Source: Tanypteryx hageni (taxonomy: Eukaryota > Arthropoda > Insecta > Odonata > Petaluridae). Taken from it: 64,000 nt of DNA. Shown piece by piece: positions 11,326 to 23,700 of the stretch; the stretch's first letter is position 1; every line of letters begins with the position of its first letter. A program made the translations under genes and the position numbers. The notes beneath the pieces were generated by a model. The model searched no databases. It worked only from the letters and a program-made list of their open reading frames with translations, and had not been told where the DNA came from. The stretch spans positions 93,578,707 to 93,642,706 of the forward strand of contig CM054116.1 of NCBI GenBank assembly GCA_028673005.1. Direction: 5' to 3'.

Positions 11326-11745
11326 TCAGAGGGAGGGAGGAACCCGGGGATTCCCTAGTCTAAAATTCTGTACTTCTCTTTTAACGCCACATGCTTATTA
11401 GTGAGAGGTATTAGCCTTGAGAGGTTGATGGTGTCAGTCAGTTTGGTTCTGTTGCTACGCATTATTAACACAATTGCAGTGAATTGCCAAGCACACAGTT
11501 AATTTCAGGGCAAAGAGTGTAGTGAGACCAAACGTATACATATATGAGAAAGTTTGTGAAATGTATATTGCACCGTTTATTTTAATTTGACAACATAAAT
11601 CTTTGTATTTCCCTAAATTCAATTAATTTTAATTGCGTTTTATATAAAAAACAATTTCCCGTTTCAGTACCCACTTAAAGTCGTCGCATCGGATTATCCG
11701 GATCATGTCCGGTCCCCATCGATCCGGATCAACGAGGTTGTAATG

Positions 11746-12533
11746 TATTTTTTGCATTATAACCGTAATAATCCATTCCCTCACTTTCACGCCGTTTCAC
11801 GTGAATTTTGTTTCGGCGCATGTAATTGCTGCCATCGAAAGTTATTTTCCTCCTCTGCTGTTTAAGGTCGACTTGCGGTCTTGGGATGTTTTTCGGTTAC
11901 CCGTCGCTTTAAAGGCGACCGGACGACGTCTAATCTTTCAAAATGTTTGCCTCCACGAAACTCCCGAGTGCCCGACGGCGTGTCAGTCTAGCCTTTATAA
12001 TAACATCCCCTGCCTACTCAAACGGGGAGTGCCAGCTGTATGTAATCGTTTAGCATTCCGACGAGGCTGCGCTTATCTCTCACATAGATGCGTATTTCCG
12101 GCGGAATGAAGCGGTTATCGTCATCCTCTCTCGTTTCTTTCTTTCGGCGTCGTTGCGTGCACCGCGGCGTGTCATTTCGCGTTCTTTAATGCCACTTCAG
12201 ACAAAATTCCTGCCGAGATTTTCTTCTCCATTCCTGGTTTTGCCGCGGCACCTGTTTGTATATATACTACTTGCGAAATTTCTCCTCGGGTTCGCAATCT
12301 CGGCAAGTGTTGTCCTTGGTCGAGGGTCGTTTATATCTCTCTTTTAGTGCGCTGACGCGTTCTTGGCGTTCCCTATGTGTTGGGAATTAGGGATCGTTCA
12401 GGTACGCGTGTAAAACGACGCGTTCTCAACTTGCTGATATGTTTCGGAGATTTCATCCAGAGCGGCGGTGACCAAGAAGTTCCTGGGGCCACGGGAAAGA
12501 AAGTCATTTGGGGCCCCTTAAGGCATTGACACT
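11746..12533. other. unassigned GC-moderate sequence
   Basis: There are open frames of about 102 codons (11801-12109) and 64 codons (12153-12347) on the plus strand. Neither has a domain I recognise. Confidence 0.4.
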
Positions 12534-12792
12534 AACATGTGAAGTTAACATGTAGTTAACATATTAACATGTACATATATTGAACTTCGTTTTCTCGATT
12601 GACATAACATGTTAATCGAGCGTGTTGGATTAACACGTTAACTCAGAAAAATGGTTTCGCTCGCCGAGCGAAAACATGTTAAGTCAGTCGGGATCTCAGT
12701 TGACATTTTTCGGGGTGAAACGGAGGAATAATAAAGATTCGGCATCTCTAGACGTAGCCATCTCCACGACGAAATGTATAAAATAATCAAGG

Positions 12793-12972
12793 GAAAAGAA
12801 ACAAGCTGCAAGTAGGGACGAATGTGACATTTTCGGGGAACTTGTAGCTGTTCAGTTACGAAAGATAGAAGATCCAATTTCTAGGGCAACTGCAAAATTA
12901 AATATTCGCAAAATTCTGTTCGAAGCTGAAATTAGCAAGTACAACCCTTCTCCCATACATTCGCAATCCTAA
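12793..12972 (+). pseudogene. Harbinger MADF-type accessory protein, C-terminal remnant
   Basis: One frame reads through a KKQAASRDECDIFGELVA segment, then QLRKIEDPISRATAKLNIRK, and ends at TAA at 12970-12972. The D-x-F-G-x-x-V-A-x-x-L-R-K pattern followed by a short helix and a basic IRKIL block is the C-terminal (BESS-like) end of MADF proteins found in Harbinger elements. These proteins help bring the transposase to the nucleus and DNA. The N-terminal MADF domain is missing or unreadable. Confidence 0.6.
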
Positions 12973-13191
12973 AATACACCACCATCCGTCGCCAACAACT
13001 CGACTCCTGCTCCCGAAAGCCCATTTACACCACAGTCCTCTGCATGTGCCGAAAACGGCAATATGACAATATTCCCAATGTCTTCTTCACCTTGTGATTG
13101 ACAAATTTTATTAATTTTGTCATAGGTTTTCAATTATACATGTATTGTAAATGTTCTTAATAATATAAAATAAAAAGTAAGAATTTACTTT

Positions 13192-13605
13192 CATGTGTTC
13201 TTTCATTAAAGATGTGATGATTGCTTCACAAACTTCTGGGATGATTTTCGAGATTTGTTGCTTGGGCACTATGTACATGTACTATGTACATCAAACTTGT
13301 ATAAGAATATACGGTGGCCAGGAAACGAAGAGTTATTCCCAGTCTCACACGAGATGTAATGGCTGCTCGTAATAGTGTGTCCCTGTTTGGATATTATAGG
13401 TGATATTGCATATACTAATTTGCTAAAGTCCTCCTCGGACATACGCAGGAAGTTCTTAAATCCAAATCTGTCCTCCACTCACAGTTCACTTAAGATATCT
13501 GGCACACTGCTTCTTTTAATGAGATATGGCCGCACCCGCGTCTTCCTCTTGTTTTTACGAGCTTTGTACCACGCGACCATGGTAATGACAAACGCCAAAT
13601 CCTCT
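13192..13605 (-). pseudogene. PIF/Harbinger transposase fragment (HARBI1-like)
   Basis: Read on the minus strand, pieces of a Harbinger transposase N-terminal half are in order: AFVITMVAWYKARKNKRK, then RPYLIKRSSVPDILSEL, a stop, FGFKNFLRMSEEDFSKLVYA, a frameshift after ISPIISKQ, then RVRLGITLRFLATV and a SYTSLMY segment. It ends near a KIIPEVCEAI-like stretch in a shifted frame. The RMSEEDF...IxPxIxK and L-R-x-L-A-T blocks are typical of the family. The catalytic DDE half is absent. At least one stop and two frameshifts make it non-functional. Confidence 0.7.
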
Positions 13606-13777
13606 TCATCCGAAACCATTTGTGAACTTTTAAGTCGTTCGACAATCTTTTCCGATGCTCCGCTTCTGACACTTTACAAGTTAATATGTGTGGACACAAT
13701 GTTAATGTCAATCCAATTAACATTTTTAAAAACATGTTGTTGATTAACATGTAATTGTTAGCTTGTTAATGTCAATG

Positions 13778-14780
13778 GTTAAATGTTAATCAGTGGAGAC
13801 ACACCTTGAGACTATAATTTCTTATTTAAATTTAACTCTGCCCTTCCAATGAAGCTGTGATAAGCCGTTACTTTTGGTTACTTAAAAAAAACACGTCAAG
13901 TCAAACTTTGCCCGCAATTTATTTTGGGCCTCCTATTGTGTGGGTCCTCGGTCGTTCGCTCAATTTACCGCCACTGTCCAGAGCCTTGTTCCGTAAGCGC
14001 AACTTAATCCTCTGTAGCAGGTTCCAATTATTTTGTATTCGGTCGCTATACTATTATTGTAGTAAAAATTAACATTTCCTGTCCGTATCCGAATTGATCT
14101 CTCGAAAAGATATATAGACAAATACATTGATTTCTCTCTTCTTTTCTTGCGGCTTTTGCGTCTTCTGGGATTAACCAAGAAATGAAATGACGAACGCGGA
14201 ATAATGAAAAACGCTCTGTACCGCATGCATGTTAAACTCATTGTGCGTCAGGACCGCGTTGATGTCTCAGGCGAGGGTCTCGTGAGGATTCCACCAAAAC
14301 TACAATATGATAAGGGCTCGAAATACCTATATATGAATGTAGATTCTAGCGGAGTTTATTGGTGTTCCAGGTCGTGGATATTTTTTCCATGTAAATTCTG
14401 TAGAAGTTCTTAATCTAAACATGTGGACCATCGACAAGTTGCGCTTTAATTAATATTTTATTTAGAGCTTGTATTGTTTTTAAGGAATGGGTCACGTCCG
14501 GGGACGATTTGAAAAATTCGTAGAGCTTATATATTTATCTTAACCACTTACTTTTGCTATAAATACTATCTTGCGTAAATTTCTTGACTAGCCGCAGGTT
14601 TGACGCAGCAAGTATAGAGCAAATGGTGCTTCGGAAAATAGCCATAAATGGCAGCTTCAAGAAAACGTCCTTTTACAAAACGCGTAAGCCGAATAAATTT
14701 TTTTTATTATCTCCTTTATGTTAGCAGCAAATTTTAATGGCTGTTTGTGAATTGAATGAATTTTTTCGTGTACTATACGG
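13778..14780. other. unassigned sequence
   Basis: Short frames (for example 14204-14413 on the plus strand) have no recognisable domain. Confidence 0.4.
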
Positions 14781-15129
14781 CAGGGCTCGACAAATTTCCT
14801 GAAGATCTAGGCGCCAGCTTTAAAACCTAGGAACCAGCGCAGACGCTACATAATTTTGGTGAATATTTTTTATCATCGTCAAAAAAATAAATCATAAATA
14901 AAAGAAAATGTGTGTTTGAGTGCTAACGCTGTAACTCCAAAACCAAGAAACTTAGAGGCTTTATACTTGGAACACATACTTACTTATTTTTAGTCTACTT
15001 TCTAGAATGGAAATAGGCTTATAGTTTTGTCGTTGTGTCTGTCTGTCTGTCCGTCCTCCCCTATTAACTTTTGAACCAATAGACCGATTTTCATGAAACT
15101 TGGTGGAAATCTCTTGCTACATGGGCCGA

Positions 15130-15190
15130 GCTCCCGAGGATAGTTTTTGTTGCGAAGATTGAAGTCCCGGGTTCGAGTCCAGGAACTATC
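15130..15190 (+). repeat. tRNA-like hairpin with box B
   Basis: AGGATAGTT pairs with AACTATCCT around a GGGTTCGAGTCC box B. It looks like a reduced tRNA-derived SINE head. Related box B sequences occur near 19990 and 60060. Confidence 0.45.
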
Positions 15191-15689
15191 CTTCCCATTT
15201 GGTTTACATGGGAAATCTGAAATCCATCGTGCAGGGTGATTTTCTCTTGCACATTAAAATATCTTAGAATTGTAGTATCGGAGCGAGTTTTGTGCTCTTC
15301 TCTGATGAAAGGAATGAAGATTCTAATTTTTATAATAGAATTTTGCTTATCGATCGTATTTCTTAGAATTTCGCGAAAATACTGGCGATTTTCCAGTTTT
15401 TATCACTCATTACGAGTGTTGCCATAGCAAAAACTATTGTTGGACTCGGATTCGGTATATTCTAATACGTACACGCGTTATCATTTTCATATTCCGTTCG
15501 AATGTATTTGTAGTATTTTATAACGCTAAATTATGAAATTTGGGAACACAAAGAGCTACATATCCACGATGACTTTAAAGCTATTAAAGCCAATATAAGT
15601 ATTAAATAAATGATTAAATGGAAAGTAGGCATCATAAGTTCTGTTTGAATCATCTTGTTATTTTTGTTGGGAGGGGGGAAGTGGAGTGG

Positions 15690-15990
15690 GTGCCATTTCC
15701 CATAAGATAACACGTAAAAATCGATTTTTCGACTTACAGGCTTTTACTCTTATGCAAATTAAAATTAGAAATAATTGACCCACGATCTTTGGACCTAAAA
15801 CGTTTTAAAGAAAAATAAATAACGTTTGTTATTCTTATCATAAAATTTTGCCTGCAATACAAAATCGCTCAACTTCTACGTTTAAATCATTTTTATTTGA
15901 AAATTTTAAGCTTTTTAACGATATTTTGCCTTGCTGACCGTGCCATTGTTAAACCTTGAGATTGACTTGTCGCCTTAATCCTTATACTAT
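15690..15990 (+). repeat. dispersed repeat, copy 1
   Basis: Homologous along its length to 60085-60370, sharing TTAAAATTAGAAA, ATTGAC, ATTTTGCCTT and CATTGTTAAAC blocks. Confidence 0.6.
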
Positions 15991-18000
15991 ATTCGCAAGG
16001 AATCCGTGCTTTGAACGTCGACTCAATATTTTTTGTCTTGACTTAAAACCCCGAGCAACGCCGGGTACTTTCAGATAGTCTTATCTTATGTATCTTTAAA
16101 GGTAAGTGTTTGTATGCGTGTGAGTCTATAACTCGAGAACTACAGAACGTAGATGCAAGAGAAAGGTATAATTTTAATCGCAGTGCAGAGAAAGGTGGTG
16201 TGGTAGGGTTTTTAAACCGATTTGATTGACCCTTTTAATTTTTAAAAATATTTTCTCTTCTAATTTTTTCCCATTTTAATAACACGGGAATGAGTGTAGA
16301 CAAATTTTAATTTGGATTTTAAAATTACTAATAACCCTAGTACGAGTTCCAAAATCGAACCCAGGAACGCAGAAATGAATGAAGTTTTGTTTTCCTACCG
16401 TCGAATTTCAAATACGGACCAAAGATTTCCTAAATTACACTTTTAACAACAAAATTTCGACATTTTTAATAGAAAATTTATGGTTGACATGTATATTCAA
16501 TTGTTGCCGACTAACTAGGAAAACCGGGTATGCGAGTTTGTTATTTTTATCATGGTAACGTATTTAAACAAACTTCTTTCAATAGCATTGTTGGTTGTTG
16601 AAAGCGACTTCGTAAATGCCAGAGGCATATTTTAAAGATGTATAGTGCGAAAATTGCGGAAAAAGTAGAGAAAAATGTAGAAATTTAAATTTTAAATAAA
16701 CTTCATCAGAAATGTCAAAACTATACAGTTCAGAACTTGGAACATTTGCCTGCATCAAAATAATTAATATTTTATTAAGTTGTGTGTAACATTATTAACA
16801 AAGTATCAAAAAATTCTGAGTTACTCAGTAATTTAAAAAATTGTGTTTAGTTTCGAAAATTTGCGTTTATTAACGGAATTCACGTATCAAATTCGCAAGA
16901 TTGGCTATTAAAAAGGTCATTATCTTTGACAGTGAGCCCAACTCACTCCTGGTGTACATATCTTTTGCTATAAATGCGAAGTCTTATGTCTGCGATGGGT
17001 CTTCGCTGGTGTTGAAATCGCGAGCTGAAATTCTTCAACGGGAAATTCCCCCGGCCCAAACGTATATCTTTAATTATTTAATTGGGTTGTGTCAGTGAAG
17101 ACAACTTTACTTGAATTTGCAAGAAAATGTTATGTATGATCCAAATAAAGCCCATCTGGGCCTTCATCGAGAAATTCCTTTTTTTCATAACTTCCCTCTT
17201 CAGTCATAATTTGAAGTTTTTTTGTTAAAAGAATCTTGACTAAATTTCATATAGTGTATTAATACAGGACTGTTATGTAATAGAAGGTTGAATCATTAAC
17301 ACTCAAATATAATTTTCTTATCAATATTGAATCCGAAACCCGAACAACGTTGAGTTGAGTCAAATACTTGCAACTTTTTCGTACTTAAAGTGTTTCCGTA
17401 TACTCGGTATTGATTATTTGTTCTTAACCTTAAACTCGAGCAAGGCCGGGTACTTCCGCTAGTTTTTTATAATTTAGACACAAATCTGCTACAATAATTA
17501 AGTCACACAAATTCATTCCTCTCACATTATGTAGCAAAACATAATAAAATGAGCCTTATGCATTTGAAAAAGTCTAATGACATTCTGAAAATATGTAGTT
17601 TACGAACAAGAATAAAAATTTGCACTTTTATTCAGGAACTTGAATGCTTCCGACAGATATTATATTTTACTGCTCCTACTGCTGAGGCCAACAATACAAT
17701 ATGACTACAGCATGTGACTAGAGTATAACAAAAACCCAACTACAGCACGCATATACAATATCTAGGCGCCAGCATGAAAATCTTAGGCGCCATGGTGACC
17801 TGGCACCCGGGATTTGTCGAACCCTGCTATACAGTTATTCTCTAATAGACTGATTTTTTAAGAATGTATCGGTAATGTCATCTCCACATCGGCCTTAGCG
17901 ATGCAAGGTCTCGTTATTGAATTGTTGCTATCTTAATCAATTATCTCTGTCATAAGTCCGTAATAGCGAGTATTTTATCATTTTTGGTGCAATTCGTCAA

Positions 18001-18910
18001 TGCTGAAAAGCACTATTATATTTATGATGTCCGTCTGTACGCATTTATCAGAGAAGAATTGGCTTAACCGATTTCAAAAAAATTTAGCACATAGAATACT
18101 AACATAAATAAATGACTAATATGGCATATTTCGACCGGATCCATTCGGCAGGCGTGCCACAGTTGCAAAGTTAAACCTTTCGGTAATTATGAATTTGGAA
18201 GAAATTGGGTGAACCGATATCAACGAAATTTTGTACGAAGGAGGCGTGCAACATAAAAAAGCAAAATCAAGATTTATAATATAGATATAGTAAGCAGGGC
18301 TGCCACAATAAAAGAATTAAAATAATTCTTTTAACACGTATTTGTGTTGAACTTTCTGCATCAATTTTAACCAAATTTAATGCTTATAATATACACACAT
18401 ATATAGAAAACAATATTATTATAGTCAGACCGAATCAGCTGAACAGGGGTGCCACAATTAAAAATAAAAAACTTTCAGTAATTAAGTATTTGGAAGGAAT
18501 TGGCTGAACGAATTTCAATTAAATTTTGCTTATAAGATTTGTACGATATACCATAGTAAAATCAAGACGCTTAATGCGGAGCTAAAGACCAGGGCTACCA
18601 CAGTGAAAAGTAAAATAATATTTCTTTTACACGAATTTCTAGAGAACTGACACCATGGATTTTAACCAAATATGGTATATATAATCTTCATACAAATAGA
18701 TAAGCAAAATAGCATATTTCAACCGGGTCGACTAAACAGGGCTACCACAATATCAAGGTTGGAATTTTTCTGTAACTATAAATTTGAAAGGTGAACAGAG
18801 TTCAAAAAAATTTCGTTTGTGGGACGAGTATAGAATGGGAAAACGAGATGTTTAGAACTGATAAAAAAATCAGGGCTACCATAATATAAGGAAAAATAAT
18901 TTTCTGATTT
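18001..18910 (+). repeat. degenerate tandem array, about 145-bp unit
   Basis: A CAGGGCTRCCACAAT-like motif recurs near 18152, 18297, 18443, 18592, 18738 and 18872, a spacing of about 134-149 bp. Adjacent units alternate between two types, giving a higher-order period near 290 bp. Upstream at 18028 is GTCCGTCTGT. This order fits the internal tandem arrays of DINE/HINE-like rolling-circle derivatives. Confidence 0.7.
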
Positions 18911-19001
18911 CAAAGCAAATACATTAGTACACTATAATACTACGGCGAATTTGACGAAAAGCACTTCTGCACTACGGGAAACCCGTGTACACCCCTATTT
19001 G

Positions 19002-19002
<1 letters not shown>

Positions 19003-19065
<63 letters not shown>
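19003..19065. repeat. (TA)n microsatellite
   Basis: About 31 TA dinucleotides. Open frames on both strands that cross it are artefacts of the repeat. Confidence 0.95.
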
Positions 19066-19067
<2 letters not shown>

Positions 19068-19495
19068 AGCGGTATCCATTGCCTATTGGGTTTGTTTGTG
19101 GTCGTAGGTATGAATTCATTCAGCAAGGAGAATCTCTGGCATAAATGGCATTTGCGAACCGACGCTAAAACCACCGCTATCGTCATCCAAAGTGAAAGGA
19201 AGAATGTGTTGCCTGTTAATTTTGAATGTGACTTTCTACTTTTCCGTTCCGCCATCCGAGTGAAATCAATTCGGTCCTTCCTGGCTTAGAAAATTAACGG
19301 ATTTTTGTAAAAATATAGTCGAATATCTTTATAGGGAACATAGTTGAATTCGTTGCTTATGGACCAACCTAAGCCGCGATACGCAGAACATCGGAGAATA
19401 TGAATAACATATATCGGATATAGATAATCAGTAAGTTATTGACTTATTAATCTTGAAAGTGGGTGATAAATTATTATCGAAAGTGTAGTTGAAAG

Positions 19496-19721
19496 CAGTG
19501 CCGTCTTTACGATTTTGGAGGCACGGGACCCAACATAGTTAGGGGCCCCTACTATTTATGCGTGATAACTCCTGCTGCACTACTATGGGAGTAATCGTTA
19601 AAAGCTATGTAAACATTTCGTAATTCAGCGTAAAAGGGGGAAGGGAAGATGAAAACGTAAGCGAGATATCAATTTTCGACATATCTTTCAGAGGGTCTCC
19701 AAAAACCGTGGGACGGCCCTG
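19496..19721. mobile_element. short hAT-like MITE
   Basis: The left end is CAGTGCCGTCTTTACGATTT and the right end reversed is CAGGGCCGTCCCACGGTTTT, with GGGGCCCC near the left end. No convincing 8-bp duplication is present. Confidence 0.5.
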
Positions 19722-20213
19722 CAAATAACAGTGAAATAGAAGGTTGTGTGCTTATACCCATGTCAGACAGGATAAAGTCATTCGGCGGCAACAATGAGAT
19801 ACGTAATAATAGCATATCTGAACAAGATTTACGAAAGGATTAAAAATTGCGAAGTTGACACTTTTCACAATTATAAAAAATATATATTTCCGTATTTTTA
19901 ATTAGCTATAGATCGAATAATGTTTACTTTCCCTTGAGATTCGAATTACGGAAGTTCCACTATAGTATAGTCGAAAGCTTCCGTTAAGAAATTCTCGAGT
20001 TCGAGTCCTGAAAAAGTAAAATATTATTCTTTGCAAATTTTAATGCTAAGTATTAGGGAAGCTTCATGATTAGGCTACCGACTACAACTTTAACAAGATT
20101 GGAAAGGTGTGCTCCATGTCGGAGTACACAGAGTTTCCAAATGCTTTCTTTGAGATTTCACAATATTCTCAATATTTTTCGCTCAGATGAGAATTTAACG
20201 AGAAGCAAGCGAG
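19722..20213. other. unassigned, box B-like motif near 19990
   Basis: GAGTTCGAGTCCTG near 19998 resembles a tRNA-derived box B. Nothing else was recognised. Confidence 0.35.
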
Positions 20214-20680
20214 GTACGTTGTAAAATACATGTAGATCTTCATGTGAGGTAGTCGTAATTATTGTCCGATTTTTACCAACATTGGAATCGGTGAATTAAT
20301 TTTAACAAAACTACCAAATACCAAATTTCATCACAATACGTCCAGCGGTTCCCGAGTTGAAACAAAGAAACATTATAAACTACATGTAGGTCTTAATGTA
20401 AAGTAGTCATAATTGTTGCCCGATTTTAACCAAAATTGGAATCGGTTGACTAATTTTAGTAAAACTTCCCAATACGAAATTTTATTAAAATTAATCAAGC
20501 GGTTCCCGAGTTGAAACAAAGGAACATTGTAAACTACATGTAGGTCTTTATGTAAAGTGGTCGTCATTGTTGTCCGATTTTGACCAAAATTGAAATCGGT
20601 CGATAAAGTTTAGCAAAACTCCCCAATACCAAATTTCATCATAATACGCCCAGCGGTTTCCGAGTTTTGACATGCGGACG
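20214..20680. repeat. three tandem copies of a 154-bp unit
   Basis: ACATGTAG recurs at 20228, 20382 and 20536, exactly 154 bp apart. The units share TGTCCGATTTT, AATCGGT, ACCAAATTTCATCA and AGCGGTTCCCGAGTT. A GACGGACGGACGG run and a hairpin follow. The minus-strand open frames here are products of the repeat. Confidence 0.85.
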
Positions 20681-20705
20681 GACGGACGGAATCGACCCCC
20701 CCTAT

Positions 20706-20733
20706 ATGCGTTCACTTCGTGCAAAGAACGCAT
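20706..20733. repeat. terminal hairpin of the tandem-repeat element
   Basis: ATGCGTTC (20706-20713) pairs with GAACGCAT (20726-20733) around a 12-nt loop. It sits just beyond the GGACGGACGG run. Confidence 0.65.
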
Positions 20734-23700
20734 AATAAATACAGAGATAAGTTTGCCAATTCCCATTGAAAAGCATTGTCCTGATTGCTATGGTAGCTGA
20801 AGTTCTTTATTGTTGAGCATCTGCTTTTTTCCGATTAAAAGTCTATTTCTTCGTCAATTCGGCACCGATTTGAATTTAGTCTTCAAAAATAAGAAACCTC
20901 ATTCTTTTAGCTATAGAATTGTTTTCGTCTCGAGTTTATATCTGAATTATAACTAATTTTAAAATGCAAATTTATGAAATTCTGCACAGATTTCCATGAT
21001 TCTCTTATGGAGTATCGAAATGGAACATTGGGGTCAAAAATTCCCCACTAAAAAATTAACAATTTTGGAATTTTCGATTTTTCTGGTTGGTTGTACCTAA
21101 TAACCTATCATCCTGCCAAATTTCAGGTCCGTGGCATATCCGTAAGAAGCAGCTCTTTATAATAGATAACAGAGTGAGTTATATAAAAGTGTGTAAAATG
21201 AAAGATGTCCACCCTCAGTATCTGGCGAAAAAAATTGTCGAAATCGAACTAGCCGTATGATTGCACCCCGAGAGCTTGTTGTCCCACTTCAATTCGGGTC
21301 CCGTGGATCTATACCCGAAGACGGCACTGGTTGAAAGTAAGGAAACTAAACATGCGTTTAAAGACAAGGACGTAAAGTGGAGGTTCCTAAATAAACTATA
21401 ATTTGAAACAGTATCCATCTTCGAATAATTTGTTTCAATAATATGTTTCTTCTAAGACTATATACCTCGGTAATTAGTGAATATAGAGTTGAATTGAGAA
21501 AAGACCTCATAAATGACAAATATGTCGTATTCGCCTCTAAATAATTAACCATCTAACATCCGTATTCAATATTGCATTAATTTGCACTTCAATACATTGT
21601 ATGCCAAATGCATTTTAAGTTCCAAGTGCGAGGATTTTGTTCTTATTATATACAAGCTCATCGAAACCCTAAAACTTTTCTTGCACTAGGTATCACCTTT
21701 TCTTCTGCTTGCTAAAGTTTGCAAACATATAATATTCAAGGGCAAACAACTTTGAATGAGATTGCTACGTTTACGTTTGACGACGAAAAGTTATCAAACT
21801 CTCCCCGTTCTTCTGTTGGGTTGAAATTTTTCAGAGATCTAAATCCAAGGAGGGGTCATTAATACTGTATTCTTTGCCCAGCAGATGTCTGTTAAATTGG
21901 CACCTCTAGACGAACCGGACGGACGGCTTTTCCTAACGTTTAAAACTCACACAGTTGGCAATCTTCCATTGGCTAGATCCGGCTAGGGAAAGGAAGTTTC
22001 ACGATACCCATGCCAGAAAGATTGGTACCCTCGGGCGACACTTAATGGAAAAGCTTTTTTCGTCGTGCCGTTTGTAATCAACATACTCGGGCAATTTTGA
22101 CCACGTCATCAGCGAAGCAAAGTTAAGACTCAAAGCTTAAATTTCAAATCCCAACATTTTTGTCGACGCGGAATCCTTTCAGATATAAACAGAATTTCGC
22201 GCAACCTTCACCTTGAAATAAGTTTTTAATTTTTATACTTCGCAGCGTTTGAACACATTCATTTGTTGGTGGTACAACATCGTCAATTTATTAGAAGGAA
22301 AATTATTGCCCTGACGGCCTAGCAACACTTCCAAATCGCTGGTTTATTTATCTAACAGGGTTTTTTTGCGTCACTGGGAAACATAGACCCAAATAATTAT
22401 TTACTAAGAAACTGCTCGTATAATCGTCGTACCCAAGATATCTTAATCGGAAAAATAACCGATCGTTTATTGTCTTCTAAATTTGGTTTATTCTTGAATG
22501 GTTCTGTAACTTTGGCAAATAATCGTTTATAATTATATTTATAACGCCCAAGTGTCATCTTCTCCATCGTATTGGCTTGATGTTGCTTTATCGTAGGATA
22601 TAATTTGGGTTTCTGATTTTGAAACCCGTTGTCATACTTATCATCCATCCATCCTGCTTTTATTGCCCTATTTCGAAATTTCCGGAAATTTAATTAAATA
22701 TTTTATTGCAGCAATGCTAATCGTCCGTCTCTACGCGCATTATCCCCCTTAGTAAATAGAGAGCATTCCATCCTAAACTTTATATCACGCTTTAGGGAGC
22801 CTCCTTGTTCAAGGTAAAAGATTTAGAAGTACATACTAATAAAGCAATTGCACAGCGTTAAAAGATCCCCTCCGTCCTTATATCTGGGAATATGACACTC
22901 TGTGCGTTTCAAACGCTCGTCTTAGAGATTTGGAATTGTCATCGTAGACATCTCTTCCACGTTTCAGGTATTTGATATGTTTTGCGTTTGTGTTTTTTTT
23001 TTGCAAAAACATGGCTATTTCCTTTCGAAAAATCTGTCGCAGGGGCGTCTTTACTTTCTGCCACCGTTATCGTGCGTGTTTGAGTAATTGTTTCCCAAAT
23101 AGGGCCGTTTTTATGCTTTAATTCTCTTGCAACGGTTATATTTTCGAGATATAAGATCAAGAGTCCTGATGAAATATGGCACCTCGTGCCTCAAACAATA
23201 CCTTCGACTTTTGAATGAATGAATGTTCAAGCCAGTGCCTTATGCCAGAATTACAAAATGCGTTTATAACGCATAACTTAAGTGACGCAGTGGCCTAACA
23301 ATTCACCTACGAAGAACAGTAGTCCTTAACCAAATGGTGTCACATTTAACTGTCAGCCATTACAGAATTTTACTCGCTGACACCTTCCCGTGAGTCCCGA
23401 AATGTGCACATTTGTGGAACTAATCAATCAAGTCCCCAACAAAATTATATTCGGCCTAGGCGAAATAAATATTTGTTTTAATTCGCATGTCATCATGTTC
23501 TCATCGTAATTGCCCGCTATTTTTGAGAAGTGATACATACAATACGCACAAGCAAAATGCAAGTAACGCTACTTCGTAGTTTAATGCAAATCCGGTGTAC
23601 TTTTATGATTTTAGCCAATAACAGGCTGTTTCGATCAAACTTGCACTTTTTGAAATGAAGTGCGCGTCAATTTTTGTGTATAATTAAACCTTTTTAATAT

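Larger units (their letters stand above)
9293..11745. mobile_element. pogo/Tigger-type DNA transposon carrying nested insertions
   Basis: A left terminus CAGCATAACCTCGTTAATTC follows TA (9291-9292). The right terminus read in reverse is CATTACAACCTCGTTGATCC, and is followed by TA (11746-11747). AACCTCGTT near the end together with a TA duplication is the pogo/Tigger pattern. No intact transposase remains. The interior holds a copy of the ACTTTCTC-type repeat (9748 onward), a pair of direct repeats, a TAGGGTGACCAG-type element and an R-family copy. Confidence 0.6.
12534..13777. mobile_element. PIF/Harbinger DNA transposon, degenerate
   Basis: The termini CATTGACACTAACA (left) and CATTGACATTAACA (right, reversed) are imperfect inverted repeats rich in GTTAACATG motifs, close to TTA on both sides. 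Two convergent coding remnants fit the two-gene Harbinger plan: a transposase on the minus strand (13192-13605) and a MADF-type accessory protein on the plus strand (12793-12972). About 1.24 kb remains, so much of the coding part has been deleted. Confidence 0.75.
14781..17826. mobile_element. hAT-type transposon with 8-bp TSD and nested repeats
   Basis: The left end is CAGGGCTCGACAAATTTC and the right end reversed is CAGGGTTCGACAAATCCC, followed inward on both sides by GGCGCCAGC. The flanking octamers CTATACGG (14773-14780) and CTATACAG (17827-17834) match at 7 of 8 positions, as expected for a hAT duplication. No transposase frame survives. The inside contains a pol III-like box B hairpin (15130-15190), a repeat shared with 60 kb, and GAGCAACGCCGGGTACTT-type motifs near 16050 and 17435. 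Confidence 0.75.

Noticed and set aside
18951..19289. 112-codon and 86-codon frames across a (TA)n tract
   Set aside because: The repeat yields Tyr-Ile runs without stops; the flanking residues are not protein-like.
20214..20680. CRISPR-like array
   Set aside because: Only three 154-bp direct units with no short repeat/spacer pattern, in a eukaryotic context.
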